From: Notospermus geniculatus
Lineage: Eukaryota > Nemertea > Pilidiophora > Heteronemertea > Lineidae
Assembly (NCBI GenBank): GCA_002633025.1
Contig: NMRB01001073.1
Span: 156,964 to 220,963 of the forward strand
Length of the DNA stretch: 64,000 bases
Direction: 5' to 3'
Shown piece after piece: positions 1 to 11,105 of this stretch (positions within the stretch are counted from its first letter, which is position 1; every line of letters begins with the position of its first letter). The position numbers and the translations under genes were made by a program. Under the pieces are notes generated by a model. It saw only the letters and a list, made by a program, of their open reading frames with translations. It had not been told where the DNA came from and made no database searches.

Positions 1-120
1 ACCCTAATCATCGTCCTAACCCTAACCCTAACCCTAATCCCAGCCCAGCTCTAACCCTAACTCTACACGAGCCCTAACCCCTACCCCCTGATCCTAACCC
101 CCTGCGGGGGACTAACCTTA
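1..120. repeat. Degenerate telomere-like CCCTAA repeats
   Basis: Several exact CCCTAA units near the start decay into variants (CCCTAATC, CCCCTAACC) by about position 120. TTAGGG is the usual metazoan telomere unit, so the window may begin at a chromosome end or at an interstitial block. The decay and the lack of a long perfect array argue against an intact telomere. Confidence 0.7.
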
Positions 121-733
121 GGAATAACACCCCACTGCCACTCGATAACCCTATAATTAACCCCTCATAAGGAGCGAAAAATCTGTATTTTATTCTGTAA
201 CGACAATAAACAAATTATGCCATATTTGGGAAACATGATTACGTCACCAACTGGGAACCCCAATGACGTGCTTGACCTCATTATGCACACCATGTGGATA
301 TCTAAAGATAGACTCGTGATCTAAACAGTATACGTCATATTGACATCTGATTGGTTGAAAAATACAAACTGTATACCAACTATCCCGCGAAAGAAATTAG
401 CATCCAGCATTTCACCTTTCAATGGAATTTAAAAACCTTTCTGTGACCAGTTGCCCCTGGGACCCCTTAATCACCCGATAATTGCTCGCGGGCGAGGAAC
501 AAGAAATGAATACTGTATAAAAAAAGAAAACAAACATTTTAACATTTTAATTGTTGCATATTTCAAAAGGATGGACAGATATATCACACTGAAATCATTT
601 TAGGAAGGTACTTTTTAGTAAATATGCACATGCTATACACAAACAACTGGAATAAATACAACACCCCAACGCAGATTCGATCCACTATACTTAGAGCCTG
701 TGAGAGTCTGAAAGAGAAGAAACAAGTGCATTA
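121..733. other. Non-coding stretch, nothing recognised
   Basis: AT-rich sequence with no convincing reading frame, RNA gene or repeat with a second copy in the window. Confidence 0.5.
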
Positions 734-875
734 GGCTTCCCTTACATAGAAGTATACGGTATACGAAAAGGTCAGTTAACAAAGGCTTCCCGAGGATTCA
801 CAACCGTGAAGCCATTGTTAACCGGCATTTTCGTATACCGTATACTTCGATGTAAAGGAAGCCTTAGCCAACTGC
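734..875. mobile_element. Fold-back MITE (family A, type 1 arms)
   Basis: The ends are inverted copies of about 36 bp (arm core AGTATACGGTATACGAAAA) and the centre is also palindromic (GTTAACAAAGGCTTC / GAAGCCATTGTTAAC). The central block recurs with different arms at 15972-16105 and 48733-48863, and half of this element recurs near 21775-21850. No coding capacity. Confidence 0.8.
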
Positions 876-982
876 GCCAACGAGGCGAACTGGCCGACCA
901 CACTTTTCGTACGGTGAAAAGCGACGAAAGCTTAAAGTGCACAATGCACAGGCCTATTATTATCATACGCTTGAAATATGGC

Positions 983-1322
983 TGTTTCATAGAGGACTGT
1001 ACAAATAATCAAAAGTCTTATCTTCTATTAAAATGAGTCGATTATATTCTAAAACTTCCAAAAATACAACATCTGAACAACAAGAACACAACATCACAAC
1101 TGAACCCTTGGAAAAAACCAGCACCACTTATATCCAAAACCTACACCTAATACTAAACATAAATTCCTAAAACTCAAAGTCCATAAAATCACTAGAGTCA
1201 GTTTCAATCACATTACTAGAATACAATGACTACAGGAATGAATGGAATGTGTCAGACTAAAACACAATGACTAGAGGAATGTATGGCATATGTCAATCTA
1301 GGGCCACAAAACGTTCTGAACA
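983..1322 (-). repeat. Probable 3' LTR of the BEL/Pao element
   Basis: On the minus strand it starts TGTTCAGAACG just after a purine-rich GGCTGGGGATA and ends ATGAAACA, the expected TG...CA layout. Its last 92 bp match the 5' LTR remnant. The start is inferred from the polypurine-like tract. Confidence 0.55.
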
Positions 1323-1371
1323 TATCCCCAGCCTTGAAGTACTTCAATACATAAGCAAGTATCCAAGAGGT

Positions 1372-1843
1372 TCATCTTTCATCAGCTGGCAAAATCAAGC
1401 ACAATTTTACAACCGGTCGCTCAAAAACACCACTCTTGATCCTGACAGATACCATCCTAACTGGGCCATCTCTTCCTGAATGGAGATCAACTATTACGGC
1501 CAGTAACCAACGAGTGGGTGAAGCATTGCCTTCTATCACTACAACAAGCTCATCAATCTGAACATTTCTCTGAGTCTTGATCCATTTCGGACGTTGTTGC
1601 AATCTACACATAATCTCATGACCACCTAGACCAAAATTGTTGGTACAGACACTGAATGTGCTGCCAACTACTAAATCTATTCATCTTGACATCAAACAAA
1701 CTGGGTTCAGGAAATGCATTCAACTCTGTTGTAATCAGAAAATGACCTGAAGTAAGCGCACTCAAATCAGATGGATCACTTGACATTACAGAAAGTGGTC
1801 TAGTGTTTAGACATGCTTCGATTTGGCACAAAACAGTAGACAT
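1372..1843 (-). pseudogene. BEL/Pao integrase C-terminal region with DUF5641-like tail
   Basis: Two adjoining minus-strand frames. The first (1843-1616) carries the end of a BEL/Pao integrase: EACLNTRPLSVMSSDPSDL, then LTSGHFLI and a FWSRWS end. The second (1611-1372) resembles the DUF5641 domain that follows integrase in this family: RPKW, VVVIEGNASPTRW, the GRDGPVR motif and a final ERPVVKLCLIL. A frame break near 1612 separates them. The catalytic core is missing. In an intact element this part belongs to pol and would help integrate cDNA. Confidence 0.8.
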
Positions 1844-1901
1844 CTACTCAAATGTCAACCTAGTACCACCAACTACTCATGACAAATGTATCTTGAGAAT
1901 C

Positions 1902-2921
1902 CTAATTTCTTGATTTCCCGATTGACGATAACTCCATGGCACTCGCGAACTCATGCAGGAACTTGTTCATGTCCTCAAACTTAGGGTTCTCTTGCTTCCC
2001 AAAATGTCGTTCAAATTCTAACCTCGTATCTTGATCCAACTTCATCTTTAACACGTACACAAGCCACGAATCCCAGTGTTGGACTGGCTCTTTAAGATTC
2101 ACAAGAGCGTGAACATTCTCATATATCTTTGAACACACTTTCCTGATACCGGCTGCACTTTGAGACTGCATCTGAGTTAGACCTAATATATTCGAGAAGT
2201 GTGAGTCTCTTATGGTCTTAATGTTATCATACCTTACTCGAAGCTGGTTGAGAGCTATTGCATAATTATCATCATTCAACGTCAGAGTTTTGATAACATC
2301 AGAGGCCACGCCCCTCAAGCATGACTTCAAATACTGAAGCTTTTGTACCGGAGCTAGGTTCTTCCTACTGTCAACCGCACATGTGAACACATCGATGAAT
2401 TCTCGCCATTGAGAATATTCACCACTGAACATTTTCAAATCTAACTTCGGTAACTTGGCTACCACTTCAGCGCCCTCCACTGGTTTCGACTTTTCAGTCA
2501 TGAAGCACTTAATGGACGAAAGGAGATCCGACGTTCGTTTTTCCTGAGCCTCGACAAGTTTCAATACAGCATCTGCGACACCATCACCGGCAGTGCCCTT
2601 TCGAACAGGAAAATGTCTTTCCACAAGCTCTTGGATTGTTCCATCAATCGCAATGCACAGATCCTGGAATTGTGCATAGTTCACATTGATCTGCTTTAAT
2701 TCTTCCTCACCAACAGTATTATAAAGCTCTTCATATACTTCTTCATAACGATTCCTATACACCTCGGGAACTGCAGCCTTTTTCTCAAGTCCCTTTGCAG
2801 ACAGCTTCTTCCGGTCAATTGGACCCTGTCCTAGACTATAAATGTTTTCCACATAGTCTGATATATATTTCACCTGATCAGTGATCGAATCGCGTTTCTT
2901 AAGCAATCTCTTCATTTTCAA
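1902..2921 (-). CDS. gag: BEL/Pao gag-like protein, 339 aa (DUF1759)
   Basis: Uninterrupted frame starting MKMKRLLKKRDS. Residues 1-115 are charged and helical; from about residue 155 the pattern LPKLDLKMFSGEYSQWREF begins, followed by LQYLKSCLRGVASDVI and RVRYDNIKTIRDSHF, characteristic of the DUF1759 gag domain of BEL/Pao elements. It would build the capsid-like particle. The frame stops after the DUF1759 core: the zinc knuckles and protease expected next are absent and integrase-tail sequence follows within 60 bp, which marks the internal deletion. No frameshift inside the frame suggests fairly recent activity or in-trans use. Confidence 0.8.
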   Translation of the reverse strand: MKMKRLLKKRDSITDQVKYISDYVENIYSLGQGPIDRKKLSAKGLEKKAAVPEVYRNRYEEVYEELYNTVGEEELKQINVNYAQFQDLCIAIDGTIQELVERHFPVRKGTAGDGVADAVLKLVEAQEKRTSDLLSSIKCFMTEKSKPVEGAEVVAKLPKLDLKMFSGEYSQWREFIDVFTCAVDSRKNLAPVQKLQYLKSCLRGVASDVIKTLTLNDDNYAIALNQLRVRYDNIKTIRDSHFSNILGLTQMQSQSAAGIRKVCSKIYENVHALVNLKEPVQHWDSWLVYVLKMKLDQDTRLEFERHFGKQENPKFEDMNKFLHEFASAMELSSIGKSRN

Positions 2922-3333
2922 AGTTCAAATAAGCCACCTAAAGTGCGACTAAGCCATCCATCAACTATCTATGCTCCCCACAGGAGTCGGCCATAACTAC
3001 TAATTCAAAATCAGTTCAAGTTCATCAATACTCACGAAGTTCATCCTATTCAAACAGTTCGATTCGATTCGATTTGATACACGACTGAATTCGATTCGTT
3101 GTTCGATTTGAACGTCATCCAAAAGCTCAAAAAACCGCTCAAATTCGAAGTCCACTAAACTCCAGAAATACTCAATCGTATCATCAAAATTCACTCTATC
3201 GTATCAATTCAGTTCGTTTTGAAAATGGAAACGTTCAACAGCGATACAATCAGCACAAGAAAACTCACTCAGGTGTTCCAAATATCACAAGCCACCACTT
3301 TCTACCGTTCCTGCCATCCGTGCTATCCGTGCT

Positions 3334-3351
3334 ATCCGGCTCGAAGGACCA
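3334..3351 (-). promoter_or_regulatory. Primer-binding-site-like sequence
   Basis: Immediately inside the 5' LTR remnant the minus strand reads TGGTCCTTCGAGCCGGAT, which I recall as the usual start of BEL-type internal regions. It supports the boundary at 3354 and the minus-strand orientation. Confidence 0.55.
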
Positions 3352-3445
3352 AATGTTTCATAGAGGACTGTACAAATAATCAAAAGTCTTATCTTCTATT
3401 AAAATGAGTCGATTATATTCTAAAACTTCCAAAAATACAACATCT

Positions 3446-4560
3446 ATGGTTAACAGACAACCTTGGCAATTTTGCTGATGCTGTTCATGCGAAAGGAGCA
3501 GCAATGACAAACATTTGGGGGTTTATAGATGGAACTGTTAAGACCTATCTGCAGACCATCTACAAACCAACGTTTGGTGTACAACGGACACAAACGCACT
3601 CATGCTCTCAAGTACCAGTCAATCGTTGTACCTAAAGCCTGGAATCCACCATTGATTTTCTAGTTGATTTTGCGTTGCGACTCGCTTTGCAACTGGGTTG
3701 CGTTGCAACTGAGCACTCGATCGCCGTAGTGGACCAGCGAGACGTGATTTCCACCAATGGTAAAGACTTGGTCAATTTCAGTCGGCAATCGGTCGGCGAC
3801 CGGTGTCAGTTCCTTGTGATCGTATTCAGTCGCGAGTTGCAGGTTGCAAAGCAAGTCGCAACGCAGAAAATCAATGGTGGATTCCTAGCTTAATGGGCTC
3901 ATTGCGAACATGTTCGGCCCTGTTGAAGGGCGAAGGCATGATGCAGCTTTATTGCGAGAGAGCAACATTCTGGAAACAATAGATTTCTTTTTTCTCTCTT
4001 TATATTTTTTCTCGGGCCGGGGTATTGTTCGTGGGGGCTGACAACATCATACCCCGTACGCGTCAAGTCCCTGTGTTCTCAAGTACCAGTCAATCGTTGT
4101 ACCTAATGGGCTCATTGCGAACAATCAACATGTTCGGCCCAGTTGAAGGGCGTAGGCATGATGCAGCTTTATTGCGAGAAAGCAACATTCTGGAAACAAT
4201 AGAGGAATTTCGGACGGAGCAAGGAGAGCAGTTGTCACTTTACGGAGATCCCGCTTATCCCCTCAGACCATCACTGATTGGACCGTACCGTGGTGCCATT
4301 TTAACCCCTCAACAAACTGAATTCAATCGTTCCATGACTTTGGTAAGGGTGGCAGTGGAATGGACATTTGGTAAGATTCTGCAGGAATGGCCATTCACTG
4401 ATTTCAGGAAGAATCAGAAGCTGTAGCTGCAACCCATCGGAATGCAATATTTGGTGACTGCGTTACTTACGAATTTCCATACCTGCTTGTATGGCTCCCT
4501 AACCAGTGGATTTTTTCAGGTGGACCCACCAACCCTCTCGGATTATATTAATGGACGTCA
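3446..4560 (+). pseudogene. PIF/Harbinger transposase fragments (broken, partly duplicated)
   Basis: Pieces of a DDE_Tnp_4 (HARBI1-type) transposase. Near 3510 the frame reads IWGFIDGTV, then continues with a frameshift as RPICRPSTNQ and HALKYQSIVVP. A MITE interrupts it at 3636-3890. The following segment (FGPVEGRRHDAALLRESNI) is present twice, at about 3894-3985 and in the better copy at 4103-4203. The second copy continues to YGDPAYPL (with a catalytic-type D) and VRVAVEWTFGKI (E region), then decays after about 4420. It once cut and pasted a Harbinger element; it cannot be functional now. Confidence 0.85.
3636..3890. mobile_element. Harbinger-type MITE with TAA target duplication
   Basis: Terminal inverted repeats AGC(C/T)(T/A)GGAATCCACC...; the element lies between two TAA trinucleotides (3633-3635 and 3891-3893). 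The duplicated transposase segment at about 4103-4115 reads straight through as GTACCTAATGGGC and so preserves the empty site. Fragments of the same family recur at 14690-14818 and 14977-15040. TAA/TTA duplications are typical of PIF/Harbinger. Confidence 0.85.
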
Positions 4561-5567
4561 GTAACTCACTGTAACCACACAACAGTGTCAGTCCTGTTGA
4601 ACTGTAGTGAAGATGTGACAAGACTCAAATTATTTCCAGTGACATGTGAAATGATTCCAGTGTGAAACCTTTAGCATTGGCAATTGCGTGCAGGTCAAGG
4701 CCACAAAGTGTCACAGTGTTTCAGTTTGAATTATTCAGGTTGTCCTTTTTGGATTTGTGTCTTGAAGTTTACTAATACCGGTTAAACAAACTGACCTTAT
4801 GATAATGAAACAATTTTAATAAATAATAATGTTGGTGTTTGTCATTGGGCAATATTGTACCATTACACTGGAGTGGACATATTAAATTGTCCCTTGAACC
4901 AAAAGCCAATGAATAGCCTTGGGGGTCAAGTCAAGTATAGCGGACAAAGTCGTGGGAAGTGATACATCTTCCATACATTGCCGCTTATTCCGCTATACCC
5001 CACTTGAGCCTAGCCTTGGTACTCATACTGTCCCAGGGACATTTAATCGGCCACCCTGTGGAATGTATGTACTGAATGTCAAGCAGAGTTGTTTCCAAGC
5101 TCGCTCCTGATGAGTCCTCTAGTGCCTCGTCCAAATGAACCAAAGCCTGTCACCACCACAAAATGCACCCTTCTGTCCATTCATCCTACTGATCTGCATC
5201 TCATGACATACATCCTGCTGAAAGTTGTGTCCAGCATCACCATCCTTAAACCATATCATGGTTCCTGAGAGGATAGGAAGGATTGATTTTACTGTTGATA
5301 TCTCTTGAAGTTTTCACGTAAAATCTGGTGGCATTCAGCACCCCAGTCCTACATGTATGTACCCACACCCATTTCCCAGGTGAATACCAACTGATTGGAA
5401 GACATGCTGCCACCTTGGAAGTGCCATGTGCCAACTCTCACCGGGCTACTGGAGAAAATTGGGTCAAGTGATTCAGGCCATAAACTGTCACTTCTAGAGC
5501 AAATGTTTTATCCTGGCGCAGTAAACCTGAGATGCAAGAGCGTGCTAATTCCACTTCATCACAAGTC
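4561..5567. other. Non-coding stretch, nothing recognised
   Basis: No convincing coding frame; lies between the convergent Harbinger transposase remnant and the Myb/SANT-like gene and could be the untranslated middle of one degenerate Harbinger element. Confidence 0.4.
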
Positions 5568-5621
5568 ACCAGTCTGGTACAGGTTGGATTTCCATACAAA
5601 ACCAACCTGTACCAGACTGGT
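5568..5621. repeat. Perfect 20-bp-stem hairpin
   Basis: ACCAGTCTGGTACAGGTTGG and its exact reverse complement are separated by a 14-nt loop. No second copy seen in the window, so either the remnant of a tiny fold-back element or a hairpin RNA. Confidence 0.6.
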
Positions 5622-5837
5622 CACAAAGAGACCAGGAAAGAAAACAATTCTCATATTTACTTGATCAAGTATTTAATCATTTAACATGTTTAAAATGCAA
5701 CACAAATGGTAACAAATACATTGAATAATAACCTTCCTTCAATGGAAATGGAATGTATACAGGGTGTCAAAAGGGATAAAGACTTTCTGTATCACACTGT
5801 AGAACTCCCAACAATGAACATACTCAACAATAACAGC

Positions 5838-7545
5838 CTACTTCCTACTTTCAACAAGCATTTTAAGCAATTCCAATTGCATCTGATTTTCTTTTTGTCT
5901 TTCTATCAGTTCTTTTTCTTTACGTTCCTCCTTGGCTCTCTCAAGTTCAAGTTTCCTATTAAGAATGTCCAACAACGAATCTCTTGATGCTTCATTTCTC
6001 TCCTTCATTGTAGTTTTCGGTTTCTTTTCTGAAATAAGATTGATATGAGAATAAATTATGTGATGCATGATTGCACTATTTCTAATAAAATCTACCAAAT
6101 CAAAAAAAATCCAACACCCTATCAGGGTTTCTGCCACAAAAAATATTTAGGGGGGGGGGGCACAATCCGGGTGCCTCCGGCTGAAGTGGGTGTCTGGGAG
6201 CCCTGCCCAGAAAACTTTTTCCCCAAAGGCTGGAGATGCATTTTCCAAGCATTTCAGAGCTTAAAACTTTATGTGTATGTACAGATCTTTGTTCAATTGT
6301 TTTATCTCAAATAAGGGCAATTTAAAGACACTGCTCTGCAATTTAAGGGGGGGGGGGCATGCCCTCCTTCAGATCATGAAAAGGGGGCTGACACGCCCCC
6401 CCCCCNCCTCTCTGGGGAATCCCTGATCGAGTGATATAAAAGGACATCTGTTGCAGAAAAAGTTGTCTCATATTCAAAGTTCATCTGCAACTTTAAATAA
6501 TGTAATAACTCTGTTGTTGAAAGAAAAACTCACTCTTGGTTGGGGTGTCAAGTTCACCACTGGTATTACTCATACTGGTACTGGTATTGGCTGAAGTATC
6601 ACAAGATGTCAAATCTGGATCACTGTCAGATTCTGAAATTGAAATGTGACACATCAGAGAGAGTAATTGGAGTTTGGACATTAGTCTGTCTCAGCATTTC
6701 TAAAAAGATATTAATATGCTTGAACTATGCTTAAAAATTTACATACCATACTGAAAAAGCTCCTTATTTGTTTTTCGTTTGACCATGGCTCTTAAGGCCG
6801 AGTCTCTGATTTCCTTTCCCTTCACCAAATCTTCCTCGATTTTGTCTTTGGCAGATTTCTTTTCCTTATTTGTGCGAGCAGCTTCAGCCTTGGCTTCATC
6901 CATCAATCCAATAACTTCATTCAGTAAATTGTCCTTTTCTGTGTGTTCTTCATTTACTCCAGGCCTAAATAAGAAGCATAAAAGTTTTAAAAATGTACTT
7001 CGGTATATTTCACAACACACATGAGGGGCTGGGCTCTGTTCAAATAATACAATCGTTAAAAGGGATATTCATCTTTGTCAATTGAGGAATCACAACTCGA
7101 GATTCCTCAAGATTCAGAAATAGAGAAATTGTACCACATGAGCAAAGGTCCCTTTGATACTTGGCATCAGAAGCCTCTGTCAGTCAAGCATCAAAGTTGA
7201 ATACACTTAATGGACACAAATATGTGTGCCAATCCTGCACTGCAAAAGAAACCAAACAACAAACCAGTATACTGTAGGCCTAGAGTAGGCCTACTAGAGT
7301 ACATACTTTTTTTTGGATTCACCCTCTTCGGTCTTAAATTTGCGTACGAGGCGCTCCATGCGTTCAAGGACAGTGCGCTTTGTGGCTGGTCTCTCCAGGC
7401 TTAGGCACTTTGTGAGATTAGCGGCTATGGTGTCCCATCTATCTGGATTGCTGTATGGATCCACGGCCACGACCTCCCTCATTAACATAATATCGGTTGT
7501 TTCATTGAAAACAATCGATTTTTTCTTTTTGGCTGAATCTGACAT
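5838..7545 (-). CDS. Myb/SANT-like DNA-binding protein, 248 aa, four exons
   Basis: Proposed coding exons: 7545-7307, 6964-6747, 6632-6534, 6028-5838. Donors are GTATGT, GTATGT and GTGAGT; each acceptor ends AG, and the frame stays open across all three junctions (747 nt including stop). Residues 12-72 form a trihelix/SANT-like unit (DIMLMREVVAVDPY, DRWDTIAANL, RLVRKFK). Then come a charged linker, a Ser/Thr/Asp-rich segment (exon 3) and a C-terminal Glu/Lys coiled coil. A similar lineage-expanded family is familiar from cnidarians and other invertebrates. Harbinger elements carry a second, Myb-like gene needed with the transposase, and a Harbinger transposase remnant lies convergent 1.3 kb away, so this is probably the partner gene or a domesticated descendant. 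An acceptor-like site just upstream of the ATG allows a 5' UTR intron. Confidence 0.75.
6148..6418. repeat. Poly-G/poly-C tracts inside intron 3 of the Myb/SANT-like gene
   Basis: G10 and G9 runs, a C13-like run and an assembly N mark low-complexity sequence where base counts are unreliable. It lies between exons 3 and 4 and does not touch the coding parts. Confidence 0.6.
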
Positions 7546-7599
7546 CGCTGACAACATGACATTGAGATCTGCAACAAAAGCATGCATCATTCATATGAG

Positions 7600-9040
7600 C
7601 AGATGAAAGTTGTAGGCCTAGGCCTACTTACTATCAGCTACTAGGCCTAGGCCTAGGGCCTCCTAGTCGGCTATTGACCCCCCAGGCCTAGCTAGGCGTA
7701 TTGCTATGACGGTTTGCAATTAATTGTAATTTGCAGGCCCACCGGTAGGGCCTAGGCCTACCGGTACATTTTCTGTTAGGCTAGCTTAGGGCCTGTTCAT
7801 GTGTTTGTTTTTTCTGTCATGTCTCACGGCGATCTCGCTTGCACAGCACTGTATTGCTTTATGCCTATTCCGTCACGTGAAATATCTGCGCGATCTGAAT
7901 GGCCGACGCGACCTCACCCACCGCTATTCGATCTTTCAACCATCCCCGCTTGATGCAATGTGTTTTGAATAGGAATTAATCTGCGTCTTGGGATGCTTAA
8001 ACTAGAATTAATTACGTCGTTGACTGCATTTGAGCGTGGATTGGCTGAACAAGGGGATTCCCTGTTACTAGACAACATAGGTATTTAGGTCAGAATCCCC
8101 GGATGAAGGACGCAACCGCCTGAAAAGACACGTGAATTGGAGGAAGCTTGAAGAAATTGCTGATTTAAAATGAAAACAAACGGTATAGCGTTTCAAAATT
8201 AACATTTACTTTCTGTCATTTAGTGCAGTTGATTGTTTGGAAGGTGTCGGTGTAAAGATATGTGCTTTCAAGTCTGGGTCTGTTGAGATAAATCCCGTCC
8301 CAGCTTCTCAGTTGAGATGGAATTCGCCGAAATACCGCCTTCCAGACGCCACTTTTATAATCAACCCAACACGTGGGGCGAATTCGGAACTGCGGCTGGG
8401 CGAGTCTATGCATAAATTAGAACTGCGTTTCATCAACATGCTAAAAGGTGGCGCGGCAGCATGACTTGCGTGCGAGATCGCCGTGGTCTGTACTGTGTAC
8501 CAACTACCAGCAGCAGGTAGGCCTAGGTAGCCTCTAGGCCTACGCATGCATTCGAAGCACAAGCCAGGCCAGCATGTACAAGATGTGCAGGGACAGGGTA
8601 GGCTATGTTACATGTTATGTAGCTAGGCCTAGGCCTACATGCATGCAATATCATGTCATGTGCATCATCAGTGTATTACAGTAGGCCTACGTACAGTAGG
8701 CCTACCGGTCCGGTATGAATCATGCATGCATGATTTTGCATGTTTGAAATCGATGAAAAACATCAGCGATCTCGCCAAAAATGAGTAATCAGGGAATATC
8801 AGATCAAACGTAAACTGCAGTACATTCCGAACCATGACACAATGATGGATTGTTGTTCAAAAATCTAAATTTTTCGAAATATTTACACATACATTTTACA
8901 CACGTCTGCCTCTCCGTATCAAATGGAATTCTTGCGTTTCGCCGTGTCCGCATGAAGCACAACTTGTCGCCAAGATCACGCAAACCGATGACGTCATACA
9001 CAAAATCGACACGGATACGTCATACGGGCGCGATTTTTAA
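7600..9040. other. Non-coding region dense in AGGCCT palindromes
   Basis: No coding frame supported. TAGGCCTA occurs singly and nested (TAGGCCTAGGCCTA around 7612-7660 and 8625-8640) more densely than elsewhere. A 14-bp inverted pair CACGGCGATCTCGC (7825-7838) and its complement (8472-8485) may be the ends of a ~660-bp element, unproven. Confidence 0.5.
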
Positions 9041-9045
9041 GCGTG

Positions 9046-10461
9046 CTGAAAGTCCCTATTGTCTTACAGCTACTTACTTCATACTTACATCGGCGTAGGA
9101 TTAAGACTAGAGTAAATAATTCTCTATCTGAGTCCTCTGCCGATGGGTTTATTAACTGTGGTGTGCCCCACGGCTCGATCCTTGGGCCTTTACTTTTTCT
9201 TATTTATATTAATGATCTCAGCGACACTATACTTAATTGTCACCTCTATATTTATGCAGATGACTGTTCACTATTTCTCCCCGTTGACCGGGATACTAAT
9301 CCGTCTTTTTCTACTAATCTCATCCAGGAAGATCTCAATCGTCTGTTTTCTTGGTCTCAACTGTGGCATCTTGACTTTAAAGCTGTCAAAAGTAAAGATG
9401 AAGTTATATTCCATTCCGCTCGACTGAAAGTTCCCAGTTTCCCATCCTTGTTTGTTGGTAATGACAAGATACCTTTTGGCTATTCTCATAAACACCTTGG
9501 CCTTATCCTTGATGAGAAGTTGTTATTTGAGGAACACCTCACTGAAGTCATTGTTAAATGCAACACCCTGTTGAATCCCCTGAAATCTCTTAAACAGACA
9601 CTTCAGTCTAAACATCTTGAACGCTTGTACTTTTCCTTTATCTTACCTCATATGGAATATGGTTCGTTGATATTTGGTTCAGCTAATGCCGGCATCCTGG
9701 CCAAGCTGGACCAAGTCCATTATAGGGCAGCCTTAATTGTTAGTGGATGTATTATGGGCACCAGTAGCTCCAAAGTACTTAAATGTTTGGACTGGTTGTC
9801 GCTAGTTCACCGTAGGAAAGAGAAAAAGTTGGTCTTTATGTATGATGTTGCAAACAATCGAGTTCCTCCTTATAGACTCCCCGTTAATGATGCTAGACTC
9901 CGGAATCCACAGCCTTATAGACTGTCTGTTCACTGCTCGCAGCGTTTTATGAAATCTACTGTTCCTGACTGTATCAAGCTCTGGAATTCCTTACCTAATC
10001 ACTTAAGACAATGTTACTCCAGAAATTCCTTTAAGTATAATACTCGTGTTCACCTGAGAGGGAGGAAAAATTTTCTTGTCTGTACTAAACTGAATATACC
10101 TCGTAAGGATGAAATTTTACTCAATAGAACCCGCCGTGATCTCATTTTTAGATCTCATTACTTTACCCACAATTTTGAAAGTGTTCGTAATCCAGTGTGT
10201 CAGTGTGGGTCCAGGTCTCAAACTACCAAGCACTTGTTCTTCCATTGCCCTCTTTTGGATCACCTACGTCATAAATTGTTTACCGACCTCGGTCTGCTGC
10301 CTTTGTTTACAATATCCTACAATAGCTTCCCAAACAATGATGACAGGTTGCGGGGTTTACTTTGGGGGATGCAACAGTCTCCGCTAGCACCTAACCGTGG
10401 TGTCATCACTGCAGTTAGTCTTTTTATTTCTGACACTGTCGCCTTACTTAACAATGCTTAA
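9046..10461 (+). pseudogene. LINE reverse transcriptase, C-terminal half (5' truncated)
   Basis: Open frame of about 470 codons without an initiator; a stop lies just upstream and homology begins around 9070. The palm motif PHGSILGPLLFLIYINDL and the catalytic YADD (LYIYADDCSLFL) are intact, followed by the thumb region, LEYGS-like HMEYGSLIFG, a LWNSLP motif and a C-terminal zinc-knuckle-like CQCGSRSQTTKHLFFHC. This layout fits CR1/L2/jockey-group non-LTR elements. The endonuclease and RT fingers are lost by the usual 5' truncation. It would have copied its RNA into a nicked target; no autonomous function remains. Confidence 0.85.
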
Positions 10462-10706
10462 TAGTACCCTGTCCAGTCCTAAAATCCTGCAACCTGTCAT
10501 CACGGTCTTATCTATCTTACTCATTGTTTTGTACCATTTCTTCTTTCTCTCTTTTTCGTGTGTACTATTGTCTTCAACCATCATTTATTTACTGTATTTT
10601 CTATTTTTGTTAATCCAGGGCTACTAATGCCCGCTTCAGCCCTGGACAATTTATCTTTTGTTATGTACTTTTTGTTTGAATCTAATAAATTCCTAATTAA
10701 CCTAAC
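10462..10706 (+). mobile_element. 3' UTR of the LINE with conserved stem-loop
   Basis: Holds a 9-bp stem TCCAGGGCT/AGCCCTGGA (10614-10622 with 10638-10646), an AATAAA-like signal and an end in TAATTAACCTAAC. The same stem-loop and tail recur at 11823-11915, so this is the functional 3' end of the element. Confidence 0.7.
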
Positions 10707-11017
10707 ATTGGAAGCCTTGCTATCTGCTTTTCATTCCTTAATTATATAGCATGGTGATCTTTTAGTCTTAGTTCCTAAACAGTTAGTTCTAAACGATGAG
10801 CGGGACGATGAGAGACTTTGTTCGAAGAAATACTAACTACACGTCGCGATGACAAAGGCCTAACAAACAGTTCATTGAATACCATTAGGGTTTTTTTCAC
10901 AGAGCACTGCTCTCCCAGGCGCATGCTTTCTTCGGTATTCATATGATATTAAGGTGTTTTCGTAGTAGAGTTTACCACCTGTCCATTCCTGGGCCGTTGT
11001 CTGATTGGCTACTTACG

Positions 11018-11105
11018 ATTAGGAGGCGTGTATCTCAATGCGGTAATAGGGGTGTTTTTAAAGTCGACTGACCCAACGCTGGTGGACTCGTCTGTATGGA
11101 ATCGC
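11018..11105. mobile_element. Partial copy of the GGGGTGTTTTTAAAGTCGAC MITE
   Basis: Shares TCTCAATGCGGTA, the GGGGTGTTTTTAAAGTCGAC block and the GACTGACCCAACGCTG centre with the palindromic MITEs at 14186-14356 and 14825-14977; only one arm is present. Confidence 0.7.

Larger units (their letters stand above)
983..3445 (-). mobile_element. BEL/Pao LTR retrotransposon, internally deleted
   Basis: Read on the minus strand: LTR remnant, primer-binding-site-like sequence, gag, then directly the tail of integrase and the 3' LTR. Protease, reverse transcriptase, RNase H and the integrase core are absent, so it is non-autonomous. A 92-bp stretch at 983-1074 is repeated at 3354-3445. Flanks ATGGC (978-982) and ATGGT (3446-3450) may be a decayed 5-bp target duplication. 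The high-coordinate flank is Harbinger transposase sequence. Confidence 0.8.

Noticed and set aside
9043-9070. True start of the LINE frame
   Set aside because: The frame opens at a GTG right after a stop; homology shows 5' truncation, not initiation.
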